Source of the DNA: Pseudomonas abietaniphila
Lineage (GTDB): Bacteria > Pseudomonadota > Gammaproteobacteria > Pseudomonadales > Pseudomonadaceae
DNA: 64,000 nt
Direction of reading: 5' to 3'
Assembly: GCF_900100795.1 (NCBI RefSeq)
Contig: NZ_FNCO01000015.1
Location: forward strand, 122,478-186,477
In this document: positions 18,571-27,131 of the stretch, one piece after another
How positions within the stretch are numbered: the first letter of the stretch is position 1
How the letters are laid out: the number at the start of each line of letters is the position of its first letter
Program-made: the position numbers and the translations under genes
The notes under the pieces: generated by a model
What the model was told of the DNA's origin: nothing
The model's input: the letters and a program-made list of their open reading frames with translations, nothing else
The model's database searches: none

Positions 18571-18929
18571 TGGGAATAGGCCCGCTCACGCAACAGCGTC
18601 ATGCCACGCTCGACATTCAGCGCCGTGCTGACCCCTGGCAGCGTCATGCCCAATTCCACCAGCGTGATCGCGACCGCCGGCTGCATGCCGACCAGCACGG
18701 TCTCGGCATCCATGATGCGCGACAGGCCCGAAATCATGCCGATCATTCGACCGATGAACGAGTCGACCATGTCCAGCGCCGAGATGTCGATCAGTACGCC
18801 CCGTGCAGAGGTTTTGCTGATCCGCTCAGACAGGTCGTCCTGCAGCGTCAGCGCCAGTTGGTCATGCATGTCGACTTGAATGGTGACGAGCAGAAAGTCG
18901 CCCATTTGCAGGATTGGAATGCGCTCCAT
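18567..18929 (-). CDS. rsbS: RsbS-like STAS-domain stressosome scaffold
   Basis: 120-residue single STAS domain. The phosphorylation site is Ser57 in SALDMVDSFIGRMIG, matching the conserved Ser of RsbS/SpoIIAA-type proteins; VLIDISALDM is the preceding strand. RsbS forms the core of the stressosome with RsbR and sequesters RsbT until phosphorylated. It starts 4 bp after the rsbR stop and overlaps rsbT by 4 bp. The family call is firm; assembly into a particle is inferred from the presence of all partners. Confidence 0.91.
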   Translation of the reverse strand: MERIPILQMGDFLLVTIQVDMHDQLALTLQDDLSERISKTSARGVLIDISALDMVDSFIGRMIGMISGLSRIMDAETVLVGMQPAVAITLVELGMTLPGVSTALNVERGMTLLRERAYSQ

Positions 18930-18933
18930 GGCC

Positions 18934-19788
18934 TTATACCGCAGCCTTGGAGACCGTCAGACCCAGACGGCGCAGCGCCAACGCCAGCGCGTCGGCCAGG
19001 TTGGCCTTGGTCACGACCCCCTGAAGGTCCAGCCCCAGGTGAACGATGGTCTGCGCAATCTGCGGACGCACGCCGCTGATAATGCAGTCGGCACCCATCA
19101 GGCGGATCGCGGTCACGGTCTTGAGCAGGTGCTGGGCCACCAGCGTATCGACGGTGGGCACGCCCGTGATGTCGATAATCGCGATTTCCGAGCCGGTGTC
19201 GACGATGCGTTGCAACAAAGACTCCATCACCACTTGGGTGCGCTGGGAGTCGAGGGTGCCGATCATTGGCAAGGCGAGCACGCCGTCCCACAGTTTGACC
19301 ACGGGCGTGGAAAGCTCCAGCAGCTCTTCCTGTTGACGCTTGATCACCGATTCGCGGGACTTCTGAAAGGTGCGGATGGTGTGCATGCCCAAGGTGTCCA
19401 GCAGTTGGGAGATTTCCCAGAGCTGTTCGGCGAGCAACGTAGGCTGCTCGGCATACGCATGCTGCAACAGGGTGAACAACGGGCCTTTGAGTGCAAAGAT
19501 AAAATGGGCGGTCTGCTGCGAGTCCTGTCCGGCCAATGCACGTTGATGAGAAAGCTTCTCCAGAAACTGACGGGTCTCGTCCCATTCAGCCGTCGTGATG
19601 CTGTGCGTACCGCCCTTTTCCAGTACGGCGGTCAGCAAACGCAGAAACTCCGACGCCTGCTGATGAAGGTCTTCGGCCTTCAGATTGCGCGTGGCGCCGC
19701 TGGCTTCGAGGTCCGCGAGCCAACGGGCGGACAATTGGGCTTCGGAACGGCGCAGGGCGTCGACGGTGGTTTGCTGCAGTACTGCCAT
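18934..19788 (-). CDS. rsbR: RsbR-like stressosome sensor (RsbRD-type N-domain plus STAS)
   Basis: 284-residue protein. The helical N-terminal domain (1-150, SARWLADLEASGATRNLKA onward) resembles the RsbRD-type sensor domain rather than the globin-like domain of RsbRA. The C-terminal STAS domain (about 160-275) carries Thr178 in MIGTLDSQRT and Thr215 in GVPTVDTLVAQH, at the places of the two regulatory threonines of RsbR proteins. The ATG at 19788 has GGAG 8 bases upstream; a longer frame reads through the promoter region and is rejected. It is the first gene of the operon and the likely stress-sensing turret. The signal is unknown. Confidence 0.9.
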   Translation of the reverse strand: MAVLQQTTVDALRRSEAQLSARWLADLEASGATRNLKAEDLHQQASEFLRLLTAVLEKGGTHSITTAEWDETRQFLEKLSHQRALAGQDSQQTAHFIFALKGPLFTLLQHAYAEQPTLLAEQLWEISQLLDTLGMHTIRTFQKSRESVIKRQQEELLELSTPVVKLWDGVLALPMIGTLDSQRTQVVMESLLQRIVDTGSEIAIIDITGVPTVDTLVAQHLLKTVTAIRLMGADCIISGVRPQIAQTIVHLGLDLQGVVTKANLADALALALRRLGLTVSKAAV

Positions 19789-19943
19789 GAGGTTGGCTCC
19801 TGAATTTTTTAGACGCCGGTCCGGTACGGTGGTGATCCGGCGAGGGCAGACACCAGAGAACGGGTCAGGCAGTGCCTCCACGATGGAGGGCAGTCCCTAA
19901 CCTGTTAAATGCAAAGCGCTTTTTAACGCCAAAGGATGGAGAC

Positions 19944-19973
19944 GAAATACCTGCCCGCCACCCTTGGTGTCAA
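19944..19973 (-). promoter_or_regulatory. Candidate promoter of the rsb operon
   Basis: On the minus strand TTGACA (19968-19973) is followed after 18 bases by TATTTC (19944-19949), about 155 bases before the rsbR start. The -35 is perfect and the -10 poor, so this is a guess. The rest of 19789-20054 shows only small GC-rich hairpins. Confidence 0.3.
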
Positions 19974-20054
19974 GTTAACATCACCGCTCGGCAAAGGTTC
20001 CGTCGAGAGTGTAGATAATTTAGAGGGGAGCGCTTTCGACCCGACGCCTGGGGC

Positions 20055-20330
20055 TCACGCCCCTCGAGAGGCCGCGAAGAAGGCCGGGGTCGAACCGAAA
20101 GGTGTGACACAGGTTCGCAGGTCGTAACGCAGTTCGGCCACCAGTTCCGCGACGCCGCGGACGGTCGTCACGTTGGCAATGGCCACGTTTTCGACCTGCA
20201 TGGCCACCGTGCCGGTCTGGGGGTCAAAGATTTTCACCATCAGCGCACCGCCTGGCATCAGCGTGCACTCACACGCCAGTGGCAGGAACGCACTTTCCAG
20301 GGTCCTGCGCAGTTCAGGGGTAAACAGCAT
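20055..20330 (-). CDS. DUF1652 family protein
   Basis: 91-residue Pseudomonas-specific small protein (MLFTPELRRTLESAFLPLAC at the N-terminus, then EC, MVKIFDPQTG and the block NVTTVRGVAELVAELRYDL). DUF1652 members are common in the genus and have no established function; no membrane segment or signal peptide is present. The ATG at 20330 has AGGTGG 4 bases upstream; the longer frame upstream is rejected. It is in the same direction as the rsb genes but separated from rsbR by 266 bp. Confidence 0.82.
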   Translation of the reverse strand: MLFTPELRRTLESAFLPLACECTLMPGGALMVKIFDPQTGTVAMQVENVAIANVTTVRGVAELVAELRYDLRTCVTPFGSTPAFFAASRGA

Positions 20331-20500
20331 TCCACCACCTCCATGTAGAGCGGAGCCGGGCACCCGCCTGCCCGTCTGACACCAGACCGATAAACCAGTG
20401 TAGTCACGCCTCGCAATCCCCTGCGCCCATCGTGATACCGATGTGCGCTGAGTCACACTTCACCCGGATGCCAGTGGCGTCTGCAAATGGAACGGCTGGC

Positions 20501-21076
20501 TCAAAACGCCATGTCAGTGGTTTGCGCATAGATGGAAAATGCCCCGAGCAGGAACCAGAACACGCTGAACAGCCAAGGCGTACGCATGGAAAACAACAGC
20601 GATTTGCGATAGCCCTTCTCGCTTGACTCATGCTCACAGAACAGCGGGGAATCATCGTAAGCGAGCCCCATCGCAGGCTGGCTGTGCAACAGCTGGCTTT
20701 GCTTGAAATGCCAGTGGTCGATGATCTCGTACGCAGCGCGGATCCCAGGCCACGCATGCATCGAGCTGATCATGCCCAGCAGCGTGAGAAAAGGCGGCAC
20801 CACCAGCGTGAACAACTTGCCCCACTCCGGGTTGAGGTTGGCCATTGATGAGGCGAACGCGATCACCAGAAACGACTGGGCAGAGAGATAGGCGTTGGTT
20901 CGGTTAGAAAGAATGGCGGTTTCGTACTGGATTTCCTTGCGGTAGAAATCCAGACGGTCCTTGGGGGATCCGAACAAAAGTGCCTCAGCCGCCTGTTCAG
21001 CCGACTGAGTGTCCGTAACGGGCACGCCACCCTGACTGCTCGTAATGATGGTGGGAATAACGGGGTCGGGACTCAA
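20501..21076 (-). CDS. Hypothetical small membrane protein
   Basis: Roughly 191-residue protein of unknown function with three hydrophobic segments: SFLVIAFASSMANL, LFTLVVPPFLTLLGMIS and WLFSVFWFLLGAFSIYA near the C-terminus. A charged soluble region (RLDFYRKEIQYETAILSNRTNA) precedes the first. The start is uncertain. A frame from GTG 21130 runs through a terminator-like hairpin, so a TTG at 21076 (AAGGAA upstream) or a GTG at 21025 (AGGG upstream) is more likely. I do not recognise a named family; the layout resembles small two-to-three-helix membrane proteins with a cytoplasmic N-domain. Confidence 0.68.
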   Translation of the reverse strand: MSPDPVIPTIITSSQGGVPVTDTQSAEQAAEALLFGSPKDRLDFYRKEIQYETAILSNRTNAYLSAQSFLVIAFASSMANLNPEWGKLFTLVVPPFLTLLGMISSMHAWPGIRAAYEIIDHWHFKQSQLLHSQPAMGLAYDDSPLFCEHESSEKGYRKSLLFSMRTPWLFSVFWFLLGAFSIYAQTTDMAF

Positions 21077-21104
21077 AACCAGTGGTTCCTTGAAAAAATG
21101 ACTC

Positions 21105-21141
21105 AAAAAAGCCGAAGACAAGGCATTCACCCTGCTTCGGC
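21105..21141 (-). terminator. Terminator after the small acidic protein gene
   Basis: On the minus strand GCCGAAG ... CTTCGGC forms a stem that can extend inward through CAGG/CCTTG and is followed by T6. It lies 17 bases after the stop of the 21158-21379 gene. Confidence 0.7.
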
Positions 21142-21157
21142 GGCCGACAGCATCGTG

Positions 21158-21379
21158 CTAGCGCAAGTCGTCGGAAAGCGGAGTGGGTTCATCGGCAGGC
21201 GGTACTTCGTCCGAAGGCGGCTCTTCCCAATCCACCGGACGCTGCTGCTTTTCTTCCTCGCGTTGCTGCTCTTCGCGAAAGTCTTCGTCATCCATGGCAT
21301 CCGGATCCAGATCGGCTTCAGCAGGAGACGTCGGCGTGACGGGCGGGACGCTGGTGGGGAATTCAGAATCGACTGGCAT
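21158..21379 (-). CDS. Small acidic proline-rich hypothetical protein
   Basis: 73-residue low-complexity protein: Pro/Thr/Ser-rich at first (SVPPVTPTSPAEADLDP), then acidic with DDEDFREEQQREEEKQQ, then PPSDEVPPADEP. No signal peptide or membrane segment. The ATG at 21379 has AGAGG 6 bases upstream, and a hairpin with a T-tract ends the transcript, which together support a real small gene. Probably intrinsically disordered; function unknown. Similar short acidic proteins are common in Pseudomonas. Confidence 0.7.
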   Translation of the reverse strand: MPVDSEFPTSVPPVTPTSPAEADLDPDAMDDEDFREEQQREEEKQQRPVDWEEPPSDEVPPADEPTPLSDDLR

Positions 21380-21502
21380 AGGCACCTCTGCTGTAAAGGC
21401 CCTGATGCACAGGGCGGTTACAGGTTCGAGACGCGCACCGCCAAGGGGTGCCGAGATTTGGACCAGCGGTCATGTGTGGCGTCGAGCCGTTGACGACCGC
21501 AA

Positions 21503-22627
21503 TTATCTGAGTTTGCCCGACGCCCGCGTCATGCAGCGCACTCGGCGCTCTTCAACGCGCTGGGCAAACCAGGCCGTCGTGAGCTTGCGGGTGATCTTCG
21601 GACTCTCCAGCACGATGCCCGGCAGAATCGCGCGAGGCAGCGGTTTGCCCGCGGCCTTGTCCGCCAGGGCAAACACCTGTTTATAGAGGTCGGTGTCCTC
21701 GAACGCGAGGGTTTCGCCCTTCTCCAGCTGGCTGCGGATCGTCGGGTTGCGCATGCCCAGTTGCGTGTGCAAGCTGCGGACCGCCAACTCGGTCTGCCCC
21801 AACGACGGCCCAAAGCCGTAGCTGATCAGGTCACCATCCAGTGCCAGTCGCTTACCCGACACACGCGCCACCGCGCTTTGAAAGGCTGCGTTGCGGCTGG
21901 CGTACCACCCGGCATTGAAATCGGCAAAACGGTAAATCGGCTTGTCATAGCTGACCGGATACCCCAACAGGTGGGCGATACCGAAATACATCCCGCCTCG
22001 CCGGCTGAATACCTCGTGTCGAATCGAGCCGTCTACCGGGTAGGGGTAATCCTGCGCCTGACGCTCGGCGAACTCGATGCTGACTTGCATCGGTCCCGCC
22101 GTGTGAACCGGATTGAAGTGACCAAACAACGTTCGCCCCAACGGCACCATGCCGATGAAGTCGTCGAAAATCGCGCTGAGGTCTTTTTCGGTGCGCGCGG
22201 CGCTCAATCGCTCGTTATAGGTCTTGCCAGTCGGTGAGCGGACGTCCAGCGCGCTGCGCACCAGCAGGTTGGGAATATGCGCCTTGCTGGCCCGGCGATC
22301 GATTTCGTCCTGTGCGATCTTGCCCATGCCCGGCACGGGCGGGTCGACCTGAAAATTCGACTCCTGCTCGGTCACCGCCACCACTGAACAGAGGTTTTCG
22401 ACCGTGGGATCAATCTTCTGCGTCTCAAACGCGGTATAGATGTCCGTCGCCCATCCCTGTCGGTCTGACGCGCCCGCCGGCAACAGCCGCACGATCTCGC
22501 TGCGCACCAGCTCCGGAGGTGGCGGCGGCGACGTCTGGCCACGCTGGGTGCCACAACCGGCGAGCACTGCCAGCAAGGTGACCGTGATAAACGCCGTGGC
22601 GTGGCGGGTGAATCCGTTCGCAGGCAT
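21503..22627 (-). CDS. DUF1615 family lipoprotein
   Basis: 374-residue outer-envelope lipoprotein. The N-terminus has a hydrophobic stretch ending in the lipobox LAGC (Cys about residue 25), followed by a Gly/Pro linker TSPPPPPELV. The body matches the DUF1615 family (AVTEQESNFQVDPPVPGMGKI, HTAGPMQVSIEFAE, RRGGMYFGIAHLLGY, NAGWYASRNAAFQ). The EQESNFQVDP and GPMQVS blocks recall lysozyme-like/transglycosylase folds, so a peptidoglycan role is possible but unproven. GAAGGAGC precedes the ATG at 22627. Divergent from the isochorismatase gene. Confidence 0.85.
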   Translation of the reverse strand: MPANGFTRHATAFITVTLLAVLAGCGTQRGQTSPPPPPELVRSEIVRLLPAGASDRQGWATDIYTAFETQKIDPTVENLCSVVAVTEQESNFQVDPPVPGMGKIAQDEIDRRASKAHIPNLLVRSALDVRSPTGKTYNERLSAARTEKDLSAIFDDFIGMVPLGRTLFGHFNPVHTAGPMQVSIEFAERQAQDYPYPVDGSIRHEVFSRRGGMYFGIAHLLGYPVSYDKPIYRFADFNAGWYASRNAAFQSAVARVSGKRLALDGDLISYGFGPSLGQTELAVRSLHTQLGMRNPTIRSQLEKGETLAFEDTDLYKQVFALADKAAGKPLPRAILPGIVLESPKITRKLTTAWFAQRVEERRVRCMTRASGKLR

Positions 22628-22753
22628 GGCCGCTCCTTCGCAAGGTAAGTTGCCGGATTGGACAACGTCGAGAATAGAGTGACTCATGCATCAACCACGG
22701 ACAGGGTCAATACTGGACCCCACACCCACTCCACCCCAATCGAGGAAGCAGAC

Positions 22754-23305
22754 ATGTCCAAATCAGCGCTCATCGTAGTCGATATCCAGAACGACTACTT
22801 CCCTGGGGGCAAATGGCCTCTGGTCGGAGCCGATGCCGCCGCCGACAACGCGGCAAGGATTATTCAGGCCACACGGGACAGCAACGGCCTTGTAGTCCAC
22901 ATCCGTCACGAGTTCACCCGGGACGATGCGCCGTTCTTCACGCCGAATTCCGAAGGCGCGAAGCTGCACCCCAAGGTTATGAACCAGGGGCAAGAGCCCG
23001 TCATCCTCAAGCACTACCCCAATTCGTTCCGGGACACGGGCCTTAAAGCGCTGCTGGATAAGGAAGGTGTCGAGGCGTTGGTAGTGATCGGTTCGATGAG
23101 CCACATGTGCATCGACGCCACCACCCGTGCAGCGGCAGACATGGGGTACACGGTCAGGGTCATTCATGACGCCTGCGCCAGCCGAGATCTTGAGTTCAGT
23201 GGCACCACGGTGCCGGCCGCACAGGTGCATGCAGCGTTCATGTCAGCGCTGGGGTTTGCCTATGCCGAAGTGATATCAACCGAAACGCTTTTGAACGGAC
23301 AGTAA
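22754..23305 (+). CDS. Isochorismatase-family cysteine hydrolase (nicotinamidase-like)
   Basis: 183-residue cytosolic hydrolase. The catalytic triad is visible: Asp in VVDIQNDYFPGG, Lys in PVILKHYPNSF and Cys in SMSHMCIDATTRAA. The family cleaves amides or vinyl ethers (nicotinamide, isochorismate, N-carbamoyl compounds); the small size without an aryl-carrier domain excludes a siderophore EntB-type protein. The substrate is not evident. Start ATG 22754 has GAGGAAG upstream. Divergent from the DUF1615 gene with a 126-bp gap; monocistronic on this strand. Confidence 0.88.
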   Translation: MSKSALIVVDIQNDYFPGGKWPLVGADAAADNAARIIQATRDSNGLVVHIRHEFTRDDAPFFTPNSEGAKLHPKVMNQGQEPVILKHYPNSFRDTGLKALLDKEGVEALVVIGSMSHMCIDATTRAAADMGYTVRVIHDACASRDLEFSGTTVPAAQVHAAFMSALGFAYAEVISTETLLNGQ

Positions 23306-23807
23306 GCGCACGCACAACGAGCGTGCTCGCGAAGGCGGTGGTTCAGTCGCGATTTGTTCGCTGACCCACCGCGCTCGTCAGCACCTGAATACCCGCAGGT
23401 CCTGCATTAGTCCCTAAGCGTCCAACCCTTAATGAACCCGCCGACGCCTGACGTCTTTTCGCACAGATCACCGGCATTTGATTAACAAACGAACACGCGT
23501 ACGATTGCCCTACGTTGTACGATGACGTATAAGAAAGCATTCGTATTGAGTTGCCTTCCAACGTTGATCACGAGCCTCTAATAACAATGAAAACACAGAC
23601 ACTCCCTTGCCCAGACCCCGCCGTATACTTGGCTTCTTCGTTCAACATCTCTCCTTCCAGCCGCGCCCGAAGTTCGCAATAGCTTCACCGGCACACCAGA
23701 GCCTGCGCCCGAAAATTGACCGTGTTGTCTGTTAACAGACACTTGATCGCGACACACATGCTCGATACACCAGACCACGCACCCTGCCACCAGGGGACGC
23801 AGAGAAC
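23306..23807. other. Intergenic region upstream of the symporter gene with candidate operator
   Basis: No gene seen. A short REP-like half palindrome (GCGTGCTCGCGAAGGCGG) lies near 23320. The heptamer GTACGAT occurs twice at 23499-23505 and 23517-23523, 18 bp apart start to start, within an AT-richer stretch about 290 bp before the symporter start. It could be a regulator site, but no dedicated regulator gene is adjacent. Confidence 0.4.
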
Positions 23808-25211
23808 ATGGACCCAAGAATAACAATCATCCTTTGCCTGACCGCGGGCTACTTCATCGTCATGTCCTACATCGGCTACAGCGTGCGTAAACACGCCAAG
23901 AGCAGTGACGGATTCACCGGCGGCGGACGCAGCTTTCCACCCTTCCTGATCGGCGCCCTGCTGCTCTCGGAGTTCATCGGCAGCTCGGTGAGCATCGGCA
24001 CGGCGCAAAAAGGCTTCGAAGCCGGTATCTCCGCTGCCTGGAACCTGGTTGCGTTGTCCCTGGGCTTCTTGCTGCTGGCATTGGTGCTCGCCAAGAAATA
24101 CCGTGACACCGGCCTCAACACCATCTCCGGCATCCTCGCGCAGAACTACGGCCAAGGCACGCGCTACGCGGCCTCGGTGCTGACGATTTGCGCCCTGAGC
24201 ATCGTCTCCGTCGCGCTGTATGCCAGCGGCGGCGCCGTGCTGGCAGCGGTGCTGAACATCGACAAGACCCTGGCGATCCTGCTGGTCGGGGTCATTACGG
24301 TGTTCTACGTCAGCGTCGGTGGCATGCGCTCGGTGGTCTACACCAACTTCGTGCACGCGGTCATCAAGTACATCGGCATTGTGCTCGCGCTGGCGTTCGC
24401 CCTGAATGCCACCGGCGGCATCGGGGCCATGCAAGCCAGGCTGCCTGCGACCATGTTCGACTTCACAGGCGTGGGCTGGGGCCAGATCTTTGCCTGGATG
24501 ATCGGCGGTATCGGCTCGATCTTCGCGACCCAGTACGTGATTCAAGCCCTGGTCAGCACCAAGGACGAAAAAACCGCAAAACGCGCGTGCTTCTATGTTT
24601 CATCCCTGATGATCCCCTTCGGCCTGATGGCGGCGGGCATCGGCATGTGCAGCGCCTACCTTTACCCAGGCATCAAGTCCATCGACGCATTTCCTGCCCT
24701 CATCGCGCACATGCCGACCTTCTCGGCGAGCCTGGTGGTGATCGGTCTGGCCGGTGCGCTGTTCGGCGGTATCTCGGCCAACACCCTGGCCTCCGCCACG
24801 CTGGCGATGAAGGACTTCTACGACCCCTTCTTCAACAAGGAAAAGAACGATCGCAAATCGGTGATCTTCATCCGTCTGGCCATCATCGTCATCGGTTTCC
24901 TGCCGTTGATCCTGGCGCTGTACGCCGACAAGATCCTGCTGATCGCGTTCTTGGGCAAAGCCCTGCGCGCCACCCTGGCGGTGATCGTGCTGATGTGTTT
25001 CTACGCACCGAAATTCGGCACCGGTCGTGGCGCGCTGGCCGGGGTGATCCTGTCGGTGTTCTCGACCATCGGCTGGTTTCTGGCGGGCAACCCTTACGGC
25101 ATCGACAGCTCGTACTTCGCGTTGTTCGCGCCCCTGCTCACCATGGCCATCGCCGAACTGCTCAAAACCGGGCGTTGCGACGCACAACCTGTGTTAAACA
25201 AGAACGGCTGA
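23808..25211 (+). CDS. Sodium:solute symporter family transporter
   Basis: 467-residue inner-membrane transporter with about 13 hydrophobic segments. SSF hallmarks are the N-terminal helix and GYSVRKHAKSSDGFTGGGRS, the GGMRSVVYTNFVHAV block and SANTLASATLAMKDFYDPF. Members import organic acids, sugars, pantothenate or related molecules with sodium. The 2-hydroxyacid dehydrogenase gene starts 75 bp downstream in the same direction, so a 2-hydroxy- or 2-oxo-acid is a reasonable guess for the cargo (inference). Confidence 0.87.
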   Translation: MDPRITIILCLTAGYFIVMSYIGYSVRKHAKSSDGFTGGGRSFPPFLIGALLLSEFIGSSVSIGTAQKGFEAGISAAWNLVALSLGFLLLALVLAKKYRDTGLNTISGILAQNYGQGTRYAASVLTICALSIVSVALYASGGAVLAAVLNIDKTLAILLVGVITVFYVSVGGMRSVVYTNFVHAVIKYIGIVLALAFALNATGGIGAMQARLPATMFDFTGVGWGQIFAWMIGGIGSIFATQYVIQALVSTKDEKTAKRACFYVSSLMIPFGLMAAGIGMCSAYLYPGIKSIDAFPALIAHMPTFSASLVVIGLAGALFGGISANTLASATLAMKDFYDPFFNKEKNDRKSVIFIRLAIIVIGFLPLILALYADKILLIAFLGKALRATLAVIVLMCFYAPKFGTGRGALAGVILSVFSTIGWFLAGNPYGIDSSYFALFAPLLTMAIAELLKTGRCDAQPVLNKNG

Positions 25212-25286
25212 AGCGAATCCGTCAGTCAAAGCCGTGTAAAAAAGGCGTGACCTCGACTGATCGACGGTGCGCCGCAAGGAGGAAAC

Positions 25287-26240
25287 ATGAGCGACAAGAA
25301 AGCCGACGTACTGGTTTGGGGGCCGATGCATGCGGCATTGACGCAGAACCTGGATCGCGATTTCACCGTCCACAACCGCTGGGAAATCAAGGACCTCGAC
25401 GCCTGGGCCGCCGAGCATGGCGACAAGGTCCGTGGCGTAATCACCAGCGGCGTGTACGGCACCGACAACGCCCTGCTGGACCGCCTGCCGAACCTGCAAG
25501 TCGTCAACAGCTTCGGCGTCGGCTACGACGCCGTCGATACAGACTACCTGGCCCGCCGCGGCATCCAGCTGAGCAATACGCCCGACGTGCTGAACAACGC
25601 CGTTGCCGAAACGGCCATGGCGCTGATGCTGTGCGTTTCGCGGCGCATCAGCCAGGCCGAGCGGTTCGTGCGTGCGGGCCAGTGGACCTCGGGTAAATTT
25701 CCGCTGGGCAACGACCTGTGCGGCAAAACCTGCGGCATCGTCGGCCTGGGCAAGATCGGCAAGACCATCGCCAAGCGTGCCGCAGCATTCGACATGAACA
25801 TTGCCTATTTCCGTCGCGGCGCGCCGTACGCTGACGTGGAGTACACCCACTACGCCGACTTGCAGGAACTGGCGCGGGCGTCGGACTACCTGATCGTCAT
25901 CGTGCCCGGCGGTCCCGACACCCAGCACCTGATCAACCGTGACGTGCTCAAAGCCCTGGGGCCGAAGTCCTACTTGATCAACGTGGCACGCGGTTCGGTG
26001 GTCGACGAAAAAGCCCTGGTGGCATCGTTGCTGGAATCGGAGATTGCAGGCGCGGGCCTGGACGTGTTCGAAGACGAGCCGAATGTGCCCGCCGAACTGA
26101 TGTCGCTGGACAGCGTCGTGCTGACGCCGCACATCGGCAGCGGCACCTACGAAACGCGCCAGGCCATGGCCGACCTGGTGTTCGCCAACGTCAGCGCCTA
26201 CTTCGCTGACGGCTCACTCGTCACGCCCGTTCAGCTTTAA
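25287..26240 (+). CDS. D-isomer-specific 2-hydroxyacid dehydrogenase
   Basis: 317-residue NAD(P)-dependent oxidoreductase close to glyoxylate/hydroxypyruvate reductases. The nucleotide loop is GIVGLGKIGKTIAKR, and the catalytic Arg-Glu-His set is in NVARGSVVDE, FEDEPNVPAEL and LTPHIGSGTYETR. SFGVGYDAVD is the substrate-side block. It reduces 2-oxo acids or oxidises D-2-hydroxy acids. GGAGGAAAC sits directly before the ATG at 25287, a strong site. It is probably co-transcribed with the upstream symporter. The natural substrate is unknown; glyoxylate, hydroxypyruvate or 2-ketogluconate are options. Confidence 0.88.
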   Translation: MSDKKADVLVWGPMHAALTQNLDRDFTVHNRWEIKDLDAWAAEHGDKVRGVITSGVYGTDNALLDRLPNLQVVNSFGVGYDAVDTDYLARRGIQLSNTPDVLNNAVAETAMALMLCVSRRISQAERFVRAGQWTSGKFPLGNDLCGKTCGIVGLGKIGKTIAKRAAAFDMNIAYFRRGAPYADVEYTHYADLQELARASDYLIVIVPGGPDTQHLINRDVLKALGPKSYLINVARGSVVDEKALVASLLESEIAGAGLDVFEDEPNVPAELMSLDSVVLTPHIGSGTYETRQAMADLVFANVSAYFADGSLVTPVQL

Positions 26241-26247
26241 CCTGGAC

Positions 26248-26298
26248 GTCGCAGGAAGCGCGCCAAACGACATTGTCGTTCGGCGCGCTTCTTGCGAC
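26248..26298. terminator. Long hairpin after the hydroxyacid dehydrogenase gene
   Basis: GTCGCAGGAAGCGCGCC (26248-26264) pairs with GGCGCGCTTCTTGCGAC (26282-26298) with one G-T wobble, and the loop holds AACGAC/GTCGTT. There is no T-tract, so it may be a transcript-end stabiliser rather than a classic terminator. Confidence 0.55.
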
Positions 26299-26391
26299 CG
26301 TAGGTCAGTCTTCACATCCCTTTCTCAACTTTTCTGGATAATGCCGGTCGAACCGCCCCAAACACGATCACGCAACTCGGGAGAATCCTGT

Positions 26392-27039
26392 TTGAACATT
26401 GCCGGCGTCATTTTTGACTGTGACGGAACCCTCGTGGACAGCGAGCGACTCGCTGCCGGGCTTCTGCGCGACATCCTGGAAGAACATCGGGTTTCATTGA
26501 GCCTCGAACAGGTGCTGGAACGCTTTCGCGGCGTGCAGTTCGCCCTGTGCATGGAAGGGTTATGCCGCGAATACCCGTGGCTGCCCAACAGCGAAATCGT
26601 CAACACCTTCAGAGCGCGGACCCTGCCTTTGCTGCAGGAACGTCTTGAGGAAATGCCGGGCGCCGTGGAGTTTGTCCGCGGGTTGTCGCTGCCCAAATGC
26701 GTGGCGTCCAATGGCCCGCGCAGCAAGATCGAAACCTGCCTGAGCACCGTGGGCTTGCTGGACGTTTTTCACGGCTTGATCGTCAGCGCCTACGAAGTGG
26801 ACGCCTGGAAGCCCTCGCCGATCCTCATCGAACACGCCGCTGACCTGCTCGGCCTGAAGCCCGAAGAATGCCTGCTGGTCGAAGACAGCGTACCGGGCGT
26901 TCAGGCGGGTTTAGGTGCCGGTGCACAGGTTGCCGGCTATGGCCACGACACTGACTTCTCAGCATTCCTGGACCACGCAAACTTTCACCGGGTGAAGAAT
27001 TTCGGCGAACTGAAGGATCTGGTGCAACGCATCAGTTAG
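26392..27039 (+). CDS. HAD-superfamily phosphatase (subfamily IA)
   Basis: 215-residue cytosolic HAD hydrolase. Motif I is VIFDCDGTLVDSE (nucleophile Asp about residue 9), motif II is CVASNGPR, the Lys is in EVDAWKPSP and the acidic motif is LVEDSVPGVQAG. It resembles beta-phosphoglucomutase/phosphoglycolate-phosphatase-type proteins that clear small sugar or metabolite phosphates. The TTG at 26392, with GGGAG 8 bases upstream, puts motif I at the N-terminus as usual; the ATG at 26341 adds 17 residues unlike the family. Substrate not determinable. Confidence 0.85.
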   Translation: MNIAGVIFDCDGTLVDSERLAAGLLRDILEEHRVSLSLEQVLERFRGVQFALCMEGLCREYPWLPNSEIVNTFRARTLPLLQERLEEMPGAVEFVRGLSLPKCVASNGPRSKIETCLSTVGLLDVFHGLIVSAYEVDAWKPSPILIEHAADLLGLKPEECLLVEDSVPGVQAGLGAGAQVAGYGHDTDFSAFLDHANFHRVKNFGELKDLVQRIS

Positions 27040-27131
27040 GCGTGACGCAGGAAGGGCTGCCGCTCATGCCCGGGTGTCCCCCTCCACGCTTATCTATTCA
27101 TTCGGCCCTTGTTCATCGCGCAACATCTCGA

